A DNA stretch of 64,000 bases from JACPUX01 sp964517465 (GTDB lineage Bacteria > Pseudomonadota > Gammaproteobacteria > Burkholderiales > Casimicrobiaceae), in assembly GCA_964517465.1 (NCBI GenBank), contig CAZFEK010000021.1, positions 6,946 through 70,945 of the forward strand. The letters run 5' to 3'. This document shows positions 1 through 8,144 of the stretch, in pieces. Under the pieces are notes generated by a model. That model was not told the DNA's origin and ran no database searches. It worked only from the letters and a program-made list of their open reading frames with translations. Position 1 is the stretch's first letter. Each line of letters begins with the position of its first letter. The position numbers and the translations under genes were made by a program.

Positions 1-1
1 C

Positions 2-514
2 CCCTTGCCTGATCGCGATCCCTATCGACTGGTAAACAGCCAGTTCCTGGGTGTGATTTATGCTAACACCCAAAGCGCCAACCAGACCCTTCCGCCCTTG
101 GAGCGTCGTTTTGCGCCCTTGAACGAGGTCGGCTGGAACGCGCTGCGCGAGGTCGGCGCCCTGCGCACGCGCCCGGTGCAGTTTCAAAGCGGGACGGCGG
201 ATCTCAGCCTGGAAGGCAAACAGGAACTCGACAAGCTGGCGGAGAACCTCAAGCACTATCCCAATTTCCGCATCGTCATCAAAGGCCACACCGGCATTCG
301 GGGTGAAGCCGAAGAAAATCAACGCTTGTCGCAAGACCGCGCCGACGCGGTTGGGCGCTATTTCCAAGTCACCTACAACATGGATGTCAATCGCCTGCGG
401 GTTCAGGGTCTTGGCGGCAGCCAGCCGCTGCCGCGGCTTGCCGGAGAAGGCGATCGCGCCTATGGTTACCGCTTGCCGCGCGTGGAGATCGTGCTGGCGT
501 CGGAGGGGCTCTGA
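2..514 (+). CDS. OmpA-domain protein, 5' end cut by window edge
   Basis: The reading frame is open to the first base, so the real start lies upstream; the TTG at 5 is unlikely to be it. The visible 170 residues end in an OmpA/MotB-type peptidoglycan-binding domain. An FQSGTADLS strand is followed by a helix, then the IKGHTG motif, the RLSQDRADAVGRYF helix and the LRVQGLGGSQPL strand, and finally RVEIV. This domain normally anchors envelope proteins to peptidoglycan. From memory, OmpA domains beside TelA-family genes are often the C-terminus of a periplasmic substrate-binding/OmpA fusion; that half cannot be seen here. The stop directly abuts the GTG of the next gene, so the two are co-transcribed. 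Confidence 0.75.
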   Translation, partial: PLPDRDPYRLVNSQFLGVIYANTQSANQTLPPLERRFAPLNEVGWNALREVGALRTRPVQFQSGTADLSLEGKQELDKLAENLKHYPNFRIVIKGHTGIRGEAEENQRLSQDRADAVGRYFQVTYNMDVNRLRVQGLGGSQPLPRLAGEGDRAYGYRLPRVEIVLASEGL

Positions 515-1324
515 GTGGCCGGCACCGAGAACACACCTTTTTCCAGCAGCGCAATACGCAGTGCCGTTTTTGCCGCCAGCTTGCAGCATCCTACCGTGGT
601 GTATCCCGGTGCCGCGGCGGTTTTGGGCGGGCTGGGGCTATGGCTCGCCGGTGGACCGATAGCGCTCGGCGTCGCCGCGGTCGGGACCGGCGTTGCTGCT
701 ACTTCATGGCTGGTGAATTATCTGGTTCGCAAGGATGTCTTTGCTGCGCGCTATCTCAGGAAAGCCCATGAGGAGCTGCTGGCGCTGCGGCAGAAAGCGC
801 TTGTGGCGCTGGAGAAGGAGCTGAAGGAAACGCGCAGCAACGAAGCCGTGGCCCAATTGCAGCGGTTTCAACAAAAGATGGCGGCCTTCGAAGAGGTGCT
901 GGGCCGCAAATTCGGCGAACGCGAGCTGACCTATGGGCGGTTCCTGGGCATTGCCGACCAAGTGTATCTTTCCGGTATCGACAATCTGCATGCCATCGCC
1001 TTGGCGCAAAAAGGGATGAAGACGGTGGATGAGGCGTATATCGAAAAGCGCAAGAAGAAGCTCCTCGACGACCCCGCCACATCGCCGGAAGAGGAGCGCG
1101 AGGTCGCGGGCCTGCAAAGCCAGCTCGATCTCCTGCAGCAGCAAAAGAAGCGCATCGACGCTTATCTCGCCATCAACGAAACCGCGCTGGCGCAGCTCGA
1201 CGCCAGCATCGCCGCGCTGGCGGAAATTCGCAGCGGCGGCACCCAATCCTCGCTGGGCATGGAGGCGGCCATGCTGGAACTGGCGCGCATCGCCGCCCAG
1301 GCGAAGGACTATTCCACTTCCTGA
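515..1324 (+). CDS. Membrane protein with long coiled coil, TelA operon
   Basis: The 269-residue protein starts with GTG immediately after the preceding stop. Residues about 30-70 are rich in Ala, Gly, Val and Leu and look like one hairpin or two membrane segments. From about 75 the chain becomes highly charged and heptad-like (KAHEELLALRQKALVALEK, and later SQLDLLQQQKKRIDAYL), so a cytoplasmic coiled-coil stalk is likely. I do not recognise a named family. Its place between an OmpA-domain gene and a TelA-family gene (18 bases to the next start) suggests it works with them at the envelope, possibly as a membrane scaffold. That role is inference from context only. Confidence 0.6.
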   Translation: MAGTENTPFSSSAIRSAVFAASLQHPTVVYPGAAAVLGGLGLWLAGGPIALGVAAVGTGVAATSWLVNYLVRKDVFAARYLRKAHEELLALRQKALVALEKELKETRSNEAVAQLQRFQQKMAAFEEVLGRKFGERELTYGRFLGIADQVYLSGIDNLHAIALAQKGMKTVDEAYIEKRKKKLLDDPATSPEEEREVAGLQSQLDLLQQQKKRIDAYLAINETALAQLDASIAALAEIRSGGTQSSLGMEAAMLELARIAAQAKDYSTS

Positions 1325-1342
1325 AACCGGGAAAGGACGGCC

Positions 1343-2536
1343 ATGACCACCACCACCCAGACCGAAGCCAAGCCCAAGCTGCAAAGCCTGGCGACCCTGC
1401 TCGACATTCCCGACGTCAAGCCCGAAGACCCCGCCATCGAGGCCAAGGCCGAGGAGGTGCTCGACAAGCTCGTCAAGGTCGACGTGCAGGATGTGCAGCT
1501 CAAGACCGACGTGCGCCAGGCGCTGGAAACCATGGGTGCGGCCTTGCAACGCGAGTCCGCGCAGCGCAGCCAGATGCTCCAGCAGCCCATACACAAGCTC
1601 TACCGCGATGCCGAGGAAGGCGGGCCGGTGGGCAATGCGCTCATCGACCTCAAGGTCAAGGTCGAGGAACTCGACCCGGGCAAGTTCGACTTCGAAGCGG
1701 GCTGGTTCACGCGCACCATGGGGCGCCTGCCGGGAGTGGGCACGCCGATCAAGCGCTACTTCAGCCGCTTCGAGAGCGCCTCGACGGTGATGGATGCGAT
1801 CGTGCGCTCGCTCAAGGACGGACGCGAGCAACTGAGCCGCGACAACGTCACCCTGGCCAACGACCAAAAGGCCATGCGCGCCATCAACGTGAGGATCGAG
1901 GCCGCGATCAAGCTCGGACAAAGCATCGACCAGAAGCTCACCGACCTCCTGGCCCGTGAGCTCACGCCCGGCGATCCCAAGCACGACTTCATCCAGGCCG
2001 AATGGCTCTTTCCCCTGCGCCAGCGCATTCTGGACTTGCAGCAGCAGCTGGTGGTGAATCAGCAGGGCATCATGGCGATCGAGCTCATCATCCGCAACAA
2101 CGTCGAGCTGATACGGGGCGTCGATCGGGCCGTCAACGTCACCGTTTCGGCTTTGCAGGTGGCGGTGACCCTGGCCTTGGCGCTGGCCAACCAGAGGATC
2201 GTGCTGGAGAAAGTGCAGGCGGTGAACCAGACCACCGATCAGCTCATCGCCGGTACCGCCGAGCGCCTGAAGACCCAGGGCGCGGAAATCCACAAAATGG
2301 CGGCGAGCACTTCGCTCAACATCGACACGCTGAAGCAGGCTTTCGGTGATATCCGCAGCGCCATCGACGATGTCGCCCAGTTTCGCCAGAACGCCTTGCC
2401 CCAAATGGCCAAGGCCATCACCGAACTCGATCAGCTCTCCAGCGACGCCGAGCGCACCATCGCCACCATGGACGCGGCCAACCGCGCCCGCGAGGCCTTC
2501 AAATCCGAAATGGAAGGCGACGGCGCCGCGCGCTGA
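1343..2536 (+). CDS. TelA-family (toxic anion resistance) protein
   Basis: The 397-residue soluble, almost wholly helical protein has the composition and layout of the TelA/KlaA family (PF05816). A variable N-terminus with LLDIPD is followed by long amphipathic helices and the family-like stretches LPGVGTPIKRYFSRFES and LVVNQQGIMAIELIIRNN, then an alternating hydrophobic central helix (VTVSALQVAVTLALALANQR). TelA proteins were named for tellurite resistance, but many homologues have no proven link to it and appear to act in envelope or stress functions. The start is ATG 18 bases after the preceding stop. The next gene, an ABC binding protein, begins 30 bases downstream. Confidence 0.8.
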   Translation: MTTTTQTEAKPKLQSLATLLDIPDVKPEDPAIEAKAEEVLDKLVKVDVQDVQLKTDVRQALETMGAALQRESAQRSQMLQQPIHKLYRDAEEGGPVGNALIDLKVKVEELDPGKFDFEAGWFTRTMGRLPGVGTPIKRYFSRFESASTVMDAIVRSLKDGREQLSRDNVTLANDQKAMRAINVRIEAAIKLGQSIDQKLTDLLARELTPGDPKHDFIQAEWLFPLRQRILDLQQQLVVNQQGIMAIELIIRNNVELIRGVDRAVNVTVSALQVAVTLALALANQRIVLEKVQAVNQTTDQLIAGTAERLKTQGAEIHKMAASTSLNIDTLKQAFGDIRSAIDDVAQFRQNALPQMAKAITELDQLSSDAERTIATMDAANRAREAFKSEMEGDGAAR

Positions 2537-2566
2537 CCACCTTCACCCCCCAAACAAGGAGCCGTC

Positions 2567-3601
2567 ATGAAATTCCTTCTCACGCTCTGCGCCGGCCTGC
2601 TGCTGGCCGCCAACGCCCTGGCCGCGGACAAGTTCCGGGTCGCCTGGTCGCACTACACCGGCTGGGAACCCTGGGCCTTCGCCCAGCAGTCCGGTGTGCT
2701 CAAGAAATGGGCGCAGAAGTACGGCATCGAGATCGAGCTTACGCTCGTCAACGACTACGTCGAGTCAATCAACCTCTACACCAGCGGCAAGTTCGACGCC
2801 TGCGTCATGACCAACATGGACGCGCTGACCATACCCGCCGTGGGCGGCGTGGACAGCACCGCCATCATCGTCGGCGATTTCTCCAACGGCAATGACGGCA
2901 TCGTCATGAAGAAAGGCGAGAGCGTGAAGGATCTCAAGGGCCGTTCGGTGAAGCTCGTCGAGCTCAGCGTCTCGCACTACTTGCTGGCGCGGGCGCTGGA
3001 GATGAACGGCATGAAAGAAAAAGACCTCAAGATCGTCAACACCTCCGATGCCGACATCGCCGCGGTGTTCAAGTCCGACGCCAACGGCGCCGTGGTGACC
3101 TGGAATCCGCCGCTGCAACAGGTCCGGAACGACAAGGGCGCCAAGCTGGTGTTCGATTCCTCCAAGATTCCCGGAGAAATCATCGACCTGATGGTGGTGA
3201 AGACCAAAGCGCCCGACAGCCTCAAGAAAGCCCTCACCGGCGCCTGGTACGAAGTTATGGCGGTAATGAGCGGCCAGGGCAAGCCCGCCGGCGAGGCCAT
3301 CGAGTTCATGGCCAAGAACTCCGGCGCCACCGCCGCCGAGTTCCGGGCGCAGCTCGCCACCACCGCCATGTTCTACAAAGCGGGCGAGGCTGCGGCCTTT
3401 GCCACCGGACCCGAGCTCAAGAAGACCATGGAGCATGTCCGGAGCTTCTCCTTCGACAAAGGCCTCTTCGGCAAGGGCGCCAAGAGCAAGGACTTCGTCG
3501 GCATTGCCTTTCCCGATGGCGCGGTGCTGGGCGATGGAAAAAACGTCAAGCTGCGCTTCGACGCGAATTACATGAAGCTCGCGGCCGAGGGCAAGCTCTA
3601 G
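2567..3601 (+). CDS. ABC transporter periplasmic substrate-binding protein (urea/taurine/nitrate type)
   Basis: The 344-residue protein opens with a clear signal peptide (MKFLLTLCAGLLLAANALA, cleavage before ADKF). It continues as a class II periplasmic binding protein: FRVAWSHYTGWEPWAFAQQ, then YTSGKFDACVMTNMDAL, then a domain with VTWNPPLQQV. The YTGWEPW opening and the NMDAL segment match binding proteins linked to urea-carboxylase ABC importers of the NitT/TauT class, as far as I recall. No urea carboxylase gene is visible nearby, so the substrate is open. AAGGAG precedes the ATG. The permease and ATPase genes follow on the same strand. Confidence 0.8.
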   Translation: MKFLLTLCAGLLLAANALAADKFRVAWSHYTGWEPWAFAQQSGVLKKWAQKYGIEIELTLVNDYVESINLYTSGKFDACVMTNMDALTIPAVGGVDSTAIIVGDFSNGNDGIVMKKGESVKDLKGRSVKLVELSVSHYLLARALEMNGMKEKDLKIVNTSDADIAAVFKSDANGAVVTWNPPLQQVRNDKGAKLVFDSSKIPGEIIDLMVVKTKAPDSLKKALTGAWYEVMAVMSGQGKPAGEAIEFMAKNSGATAAEFRAQLATTAMFYKAGEAAAFATGPELKKTMEHVRSFSFDKGLFGKGAKSKDFVGIAFPDGAVLGDGKNVKLRFDANYMKLAAEGKL

Positions 3602-3713
3602 CCGCCAGGGGCTCGAGTTTCCACAGTCTTGGAGATGGGATGATACGAAGCGCCGGTGTGGGGAGATTTGCAAGGGGGCGTGCCGCCTCGCCGCCGGCGG
3701 GGGATAGGCGCTC

Positions 3714-4550
3714 GTGAGCCTGGACTCCCGCCGCCGCGGCCTGCACGCCGAGGTTTCGCTCCGCGCGAGCTGGTTGCTGGCGGCGCTGCCTTTCGTCATG
3801 CTGCTGGCGGTCTATTTCTATGCCTCGCACTTGAGGCTGGAAGAAAACCCCCAAGACAAGCTCCTGCCCAGCCTCGCGCAGATGGGCGAGGCGATGGCGC
3901 GGCTGGCGCTACACCCCGATCCGCAATCCGAGCAGTATGTATTCTGGCAGGATACCTTGGCGAGCCTATTGCGCCTGGCCGTGGGCGTGAGCCTCGCCGC
4001 GCTGTGCGGCCTGCTGGCGGGGCTCAACATGGGCCTCCTGCCGCGCGTGCGCGCGCTGTTTTCGCCCTTCGTCACCGTGGTGTCGATGATTCCGCCGCTG
4101 GCGGTGCTGCCCATCATTTTCATCGTTTTTGGTGTCGATGAACTCGCCAAGGTGGTGCTCATTTTCATCGGCGTCTTTCCGGTCATTACTCGCGACATCT
4201 ATCTCGCCACCGAGCGCGTGCCTCGCGAGCAGATCACCAAGGCGCTCACGCTGGGGGCCACGCAAATGGCGGTGATCTACCGCATCGTGCTGCCCCAGAT
4301 CCTGCCGCGGCTGATCGATGCGGCGCGGTTGTCGCTGGGCGCGGCCTGGCTCTTTCTCATCGCTTCCGAGGCCATCGCCGCCACCGACGGCCTGGGCTAT
4401 CGCATCTTCCTGGTGCGGCGCTACCTCGCCATGGACATCATCCTGCCCTATGTGATGTGGGTCACGCTGCTCGGGTTTCTCATGGATCTTGGCCTCAAAC
4501 ACCTCGTGCAGCGGCGCTTTCATTGGTATCTGGCCGGCGGGAACACATGA
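3714..4550 (+). CDS. ABC transporter permease (NitT/TauT type)
   Basis: The 278-residue integral membrane protein begins at GTG. It shows about six hydrophobic segments, starting with LLAALPFVMLLAVYFY. The permease EAA-type cytoplasmic loop is present around residues 168-190 (REQITKALTLGATQMAVIYR), followed by IVLPQILPRLIDAARLSLG. It would form the channel for the upstream binding protein and the downstream ATPase. The intergenic stretch upstream (3602-3713) shows no strong Shine-Dalgarno sequence, so an alternative start a few codons downstream is possible. After the stop lies a doubled 111-bp repeat before the ATPase gene. Confidence 0.85.
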   Translation: MSLDSRRRGLHAEVSLRASWLLAALPFVMLLAVYFYASHLRLEENPQDKLLPSLAQMGEAMARLALHPDPQSEQYVFWQDTLASLLRLAVGVSLAALCGLLAGLNMGLLPRVRALFSPFVTVVSMIPPLAVLPIIFIVFGVDELAKVVLIFIGVFPVITRDIYLATERVPREQITKALTLGATQMAVIYRIVLPQILPRLIDAARLSLGAAWLFLIASEAIAATDGLGYRIFLVRRYLAMDIILPYVMWVTLLGFLMDLGLKHLVQRRFHWYLAGGNT

Positions 4551-4554
4551 GCGC

Positions 4555-4768
4555 GCCCGCCGGGCCGCCCCAAGGGCGCGCAACCCACAAGCCGGAGCGG
4601 GCAAAGCCCGCGAACCGCACTCACCCCCTTCCCCTGGAAGGGGGCCGGGGGGAAGGTTCCACTCGGCCCGCCGGGCCGCCCCAAGGGCGCGCAAACCACA
4701 AGCCGGAGCGGGCGCAGCCCGCGAACCGCACTCACCCCCTTCCCCTGGAAGGGGGCCGGGGGGAAGGT
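4555..4768. repeat. Two tandem copies of a 111-bp palindromic repeat (family B)
   Basis: Copy 1 starts at 4555 and copy 2 at 4666, a period of 111 bases with only a few differences. Each unit reads CGGGCCGCCCCAAGGGCGCG, then CCGGAGCGGGC and AGCCCGCGAACCGCACTCA, and ends in a C/G-rich hairpin (CCCCCTTCCCC then GGAAGGGGG, followed by CCGGGGGGAAGG). The same family occurs in reverse orientation at about 59082-59285. The end of copy 2 lies five bases from the ATPase ATG, so the repeat tail GGGGGGAAGG probably serves as its ribosome binding site. Confidence 0.85.
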
Positions 4769-4773
4769 ACAAC

Positions 4774-5682
4774 ATGACCGCGCCACGCGCCATGCGCCTG
4801 CACCTCGAAGACGTCTACAAATCCTACGGCCCCAAACTCGTGCTGGAGAATATCGACCTCGCCGTGCGCGAGGGCGAGCTTTGTTCTCTGGTGGGACCCA
4901 GCGGCTGCGGCAAATCGACACTGTTCCGCATCGTTCTGGGCCAGGAGGTGTGCAGCACCGGCCGGGTGCTGGTCGATGGACAGCCGGTGGGCCCGCCCGC
5001 GCCGGATCGCGGCATCGTCTACCAAAAGTACTCGCTTTTTCCCCACCTCACCGTGCTCGACAATGTGCTCCTGGGCAAGCGCTTGAGCAGCGGCTGGTTC
5101 GAGGCGCAGCGCCGGCGCCAGCAGTTCCGCGACGAGGCCATGGGCTATCTCGAACGCATGCGTCTGGCCGGGCACGCGGAGAAATATCCGCACGAACTCT
5201 CCGGCGGCATGCAGCAGCGGGTGGCTATTGCCCAGGCGCTGATCATGAAGCCGCGCGTGCTGATGATGGACGAACCTTTCGGCGCGCTCGACCCCGACAC
5301 ACGCGAGGACATGCAGGTGTTTCTGCTGGAACTGTGGGACCAGCACCGCATGACCATCTTCTTGGTCACCCACGACATGCATGAAGCCGTGTACGTTGGC
5401 ACCCGCGTGCTGGTGCTCTCTCAGCATTACACCGACGACCGCGGCCAGGCCGCGCCGCGCGGCTCGCGCATCGTGGGCGACTACCCTTTGCCCAACGCCA
5501 TCTACTCCACCAAGGTGAAAACCAGCCCCGAGTTCCTCGATACGGTCGAGGAAATCCGGCGCATCGGCTTCGATCCCGAGCACCTGCGCCACGTCACCGA
5601 GTTCAACCTGCGGCATGCCGATTCCTTCCAGACGTTGACCGCCGAAGAGCACGCCGGAGGCGTAGCGCGCACGCCGGGCTGA
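4774..5682 (+). CDS. ABC transporter ATP-binding protein (NitT/TauT type)
   Basis: The 302-residue ATPase has a Walker A (GPSGCGKST), a Q-loop in IVYQKYSLFPHLTVLDNV, an ABC signature (LSGGMQQRVAIAQAL), a Walker B (VLMMDEPFGALD) and an H-loop (FLVTHDMHEAV). It energises import with the upstream permease and binding protein. I place the start at ATG 4774 because the longer open frame upstream only reads through the repeat pair; homologous sequence begins at MRLHLEDVYKSYG, so ATG 4792 is an alternative. The C-terminal 70 residues after the ATPase core (LPNAIYSTKVKTSPEFLDTV) are an extension seen in this transporter class. Confidence 0.9.
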   Translation: MTAPRAMRLHLEDVYKSYGPKLVLENIDLAVREGELCSLVGPSGCGKSTLFRIVLGQEVCSTGRVLVDGQPVGPPAPDRGIVYQKYSLFPHLTVLDNVLLGKRLSSGWFEAQRRRQQFRDEAMGYLERMRLAGHAEKYPHELSGGMQQRVAIAQALIMKPRVLMMDEPFGALDPDTREDMQVFLLELWDQHRMTIFLVTHDMHEAVYVGTRVLVLSQHYTDDRGQAAPRGSRIVGDYPLPNAIYSTKVKTSPEFLDTVEEIRRIGFDPEHLRHVTEFNLRHADSFQTLTAEEHAGGVARTPG

Positions 5683-5925
5683 TCGGGCGCCAAGCCGGGC
5701 TCGGCAGCGGAGTTTTGGTATCGCTTGCCCTGGTTTTGCGCGGCGCCGATCGAGTGACCTTCGCAGCGTGAATGCCGAACAGTCTGCATTATCACGCCGC
5801 AATCATCCATCGCGACGAAGGCAAGAGGCGCGTAATCTCTCGTCAGTTCTGCGCGCATAGCGCACGAGCTTCCCGGCCGCATTTCCGGCACCGCCGCAGG
5901 CCGCCAACCACAGACGGAGGTCACC

Positions 5926-6849
5926 ATGCCGCAAAACCTCAACAGCCCGCTACTGTCGCTTGCCAACGGCCGCCAGGTCGGCACCGGCTGGCTGCCGCCG
6001 ATGTTCGATCCGCGCGACTACACCGATCGCCACCCGAAAGTAGCGGAAATCGCTGAACGGCTCAAAAAGCGCAGCAAACTCGGCAAGGCGCTGCCCGACA
6101 AGGTCGATCTGCGCGCCGAATGCAGCCCCATCGAAAACCAGGGTCAGCTCGGTTCCTGCACCGCGCACGCCGTGGTGGGCATGGTCGAATATCTGGAGCG
6201 GCGCGCCTTTGGCAAACACCTCGATGCTTCGCGCCTCTTCGTCTACAAGACCACCCGCAACCTCATCGGAGTCACCGGCGACACTGGCGCCTGGCTGCGC
6301 AATGCCATGGGCGCCCTGACCCTCTGCGGCGTGCCGGGGGAGCGCTATTGGCCCTATACCGATCAGTCACCGGCTTTCGACAAAGAACCCCCCACCTTCG
6401 TCTACGCCATTGCCGACAACTACGAGGCGCTCAAATATTTCGCCCACGACCCGATCGCCAAGAACCCGCCGCGTCCGCAAGTGCTGGAAAGCGTCAAGAA
6501 TTATCTCGCCATGGGGCTGCCATCCGTGCTGGGTTTCTTCGGCTACAGCTCCTTCGAGTCCGTCGCGCGGCCTGGCGAAATCCCCTTTCCCACCAAGAAA
6601 GAACTCGACGGCGACCCCGCCTGGGGCCATGCCGTTCTGGCCGTGGGCTATGACGATGAACGCAGCATCACCAACACCGCCGACAACAAGAAAACCAAGG
6701 GCGCGCTCTTGATCCGCAACTCCTGGGGCGCGGGCTGGGGCGACCAGGGCTACGGCTGGTTGCCTTACGAGTACGTCCTGAAAAACATCGCGCTCGATTT
6801 CTGGTCGCTGATCAAGATGGAGTACGTCAATTCCGAGCAGTTCTACTGA
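5926..6849 (+). CDS. Papain-like (C1 family) cysteine protease
   Basis: The 307-residue protein has the papain triad in order: Gln72 and Cys78 in NQGQLGSCTAHAV, His235 in GHAVLAVGYDD and Asn265 in NSWGAGWGDQGYGW. The typical opening DLRAECSPIENQGQ precedes the catalytic Cys. There is no signal peptide and no long propeptide; the roughly 60 residues before the core (GWLPPMFDPRDYTDRHP) are short. The enzyme is therefore probably cytoplasmic or exported without a Sec signal. ATG follows GGAGG about six bases upstream. A membrane protein gene follows after 82 bases and may be its partner. The natural substrate cannot be told. Confidence 0.85.
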   Translation: MPQNLNSPLLSLANGRQVGTGWLPPMFDPRDYTDRHPKVAEIAERLKKRSKLGKALPDKVDLRAECSPIENQGQLGSCTAHAVVGMVEYLERRAFGKHLDASRLFVYKTTRNLIGVTGDTGAWLRNAMGALTLCGVPGERYWPYTDQSPAFDKEPPTFVYAIADNYEALKYFAHDPIAKNPPRPQVLESVKNYLAMGLPSVLGFFGYSSFESVARPGEIPFPTKKELDGDPAWGHAVLAVGYDDERSITNTADNKKTKGALLIRNSWGAGWGDQGYGWLPYEYVLKNIALDFWSLIKMEYVNSEQFY

Positions 6850-6931
6850 ACTCGGCAGGCGCCGCAAGGCGGCCCGGAAGATTCGGCGCGCGCACGGTGT
6901 GCGCGCTTTCGGCGCCGCGAAGGAGTAGCTC

Positions 6932-7753
6932 ATGTCCGATACGCATTGGTTGCACAAAGCCCTGATCGGCGCGCTGGGCGGGCTGGCTCTGGCGCTGCTC
7001 AAGCTCATCGATGCCAAGTTCTACCTCGGCAGCCTGTTCTCCGTCGAGTCGCAGGCCGCCTACCTCACCTACTTCTGCTACATGATTCTAGGCAGCGTCA
7101 CGGCGGTATTCCTTTCCGATCATGACGAGCCACCTGCTAAAGTGCGCAAGAGTGCCTTCCTGCTGGGCCTGCTCGCGCCTTCGGTGCTGCTCGCCATCGC
7201 CAACCAGCCGATCAAGTCACCCGCTGCGGAAGCGCCGGCGATACCTCGTCTTGGCGCTTGGCTCGTTCCTACCGCGCATGCCCAGGAGCCGACCCCCGCC
7301 GGCCCTGCGGCGGTTGCGACCCAAGCTCACGTCGTGAGCCGGACGTCCTACCAGCCCAGCTTCAGCGATGCGTTTGCCGCGGCGCTGGGCCGCAAGGAAT
7401 TGAGCACGCCCTACGCCTATGTGATCGGGGTGACCGCCGATCCGAAGAAAGCCCAAACCACCGCCACCAAACTTAACCTCGCGCTGGCCGGGCAGACCGG
7501 CGCAACCGCCGGCCTACCCGCCGCGCGGGTGCTGCAATTCCGGGGCGAAGCCGACTACTACGTGCTTTTGGGGGAACCGGCCAGCAAGGAAGCGCAGGTG
7601 AGCCTGGCGGGCAAGGTCAAGGGATTGGGCATCGAATTACTCTCCGGTAACATGACCTCGGCGGTCATTGGCACCGACGAACAGAAAGAACTCGGCAAGC
7701 TCCTGCTGAATGCCAAAGTCGTCGCTGCGCCGAAACTGGTAAGCAGCCAATAG
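6932..7753 (+). CDS. Membrane-anchored hypothetical protein
   Basis: I do not recognise this 273-residue protein. About three hydrophobic segments are visible in the first 95 residues (HKALIGALGGLALALLKLI, AYLTYFCYMILGSVTAVFL, SAFLLGLLAPSVLLAIA). A Pro/Ala-rich linker follows, then a globular C-terminal region from about 135 with alternating beta-type strands (TPYAYVIGVTADPKKAQT, DYYVLLGEPASKEAQVSLA, GIELLSGNMTSAVIG). The C-terminal region faintly resembles SPOR-like small beta-alpha folds. GAAGGAG precedes the ATG. It lies 82 bases after the papain-like protease on the same strand, so a shared role is plausible but unproven. Confidence 0.55.
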   Translation: MSDTHWLHKALIGALGGLALALLKLIDAKFYLGSLFSVESQAAYLTYFCYMILGSVTAVFLSDHDEPPAKVRKSAFLLGLLAPSVLLAIANQPIKSPAAEAPAIPRLGAWLVPTAHAQEPTPAGPAAVATQAHVVSRTSYQPSFSDAFAAALGRKELSTPYAYVIGVTADPKKAQTTATKLNLALAGQTGATAGLPAARVLQFRGEADYYVLLGEPASKEAQVSLAGKVKGLGIELLSGNMTSAVIGTDEQKELGKLLLNAKVVAAPKLVSSQ

Positions 7754-7779
7754 TGCTGGAGGAGCGATGACCGCGTTCA

Positions 7780-7853
7780 TGGAGGCGGGGGTCGGAATCG
7801 AACCGGCGTAGACGGCTTTGCAGGCCGCTGCATGACCACTCTGCCACCCCGCC
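7780..7853 (-). tRNA. tRNA-Cys (GCA)
   Basis: On the minus strand the acceptor stem GGCGGGG pairs with CCCCGCC. The D-arm is GCAGAGTGGTCATGC, the anticodon loop CTGCAAA carries GCA, and the T-arm has GGTTCGATTCC. The discriminator T and an encoded CCA complete the 3' end. The length with CCA is 74 nt. It lies 110 bases downstream of tRNA-Gly on the same strand, the same order as the glyW-cysT pair of E. coli. Confidence 0.95.
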
Positions 7854-7963
7854 CGGGGTGATGGTTCGCCGCAGTCGGCGAACGCGAGGACTCGATCGGA
7901 CGCAGCCGGTCGGGCGTGAGGCGCCTTAACGAAAAAGGGAAAGCGCGCGCTTTCCCCGGAATC

Positions 7964-8039
7964 TGGAGCGGGAAACGAGTCTCGAACTCGCGACCTCAAC
8001 CTTGGCAAGGTTGCGCTCTACCAACTGAGCTATTCCCGC
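7964..8039 (-). tRNA. tRNA-Gly (GCC)
   Basis: On the minus strand the sequence begins GCGGGAATAGCTCAGTTGG. The anticodon arm is CAACC-TTGCCAA-GGTTG (anticodon GCC), the T-loop is GAGTTCGAGACTC, and the acceptor stem closes with TCCCGC followed by encoded TCCA. The length is 76 nt. It is nearly identical in layout to bacterial glycyl tRNAs with GCC. Confidence 0.95.
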
Positions 8040-8144
8040 GAAAGACAAGCGCGCATTATAGCCGAGCCATCGGCAAAGTCAAATGCTGCGAAGGCCCAAA
8101 AGCCGCATGCTTAGCGCCGCTGCAGCACATTGGCTGGTCTTTCA

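Noticed and set aside
704..2404. Minus-strand open frame of 566 codons across two genes
   Set aside because: It spans the coiled-coil and TelA genes in antisense, has a Leu/Gly/His-rich translation and no ribosome binding site.
4489..4773. N-terminal extension of the ABC ATPase
   Set aside because: It translates the end of the permease gene and the two family B repeats. The ATPase fold starts at MRLHLEDVYK.
7637..8008. Minus-strand open frame of 123 codons
   Set aside because: It runs through tRNA-Cys and the antisense of the 6932-7753 gene.
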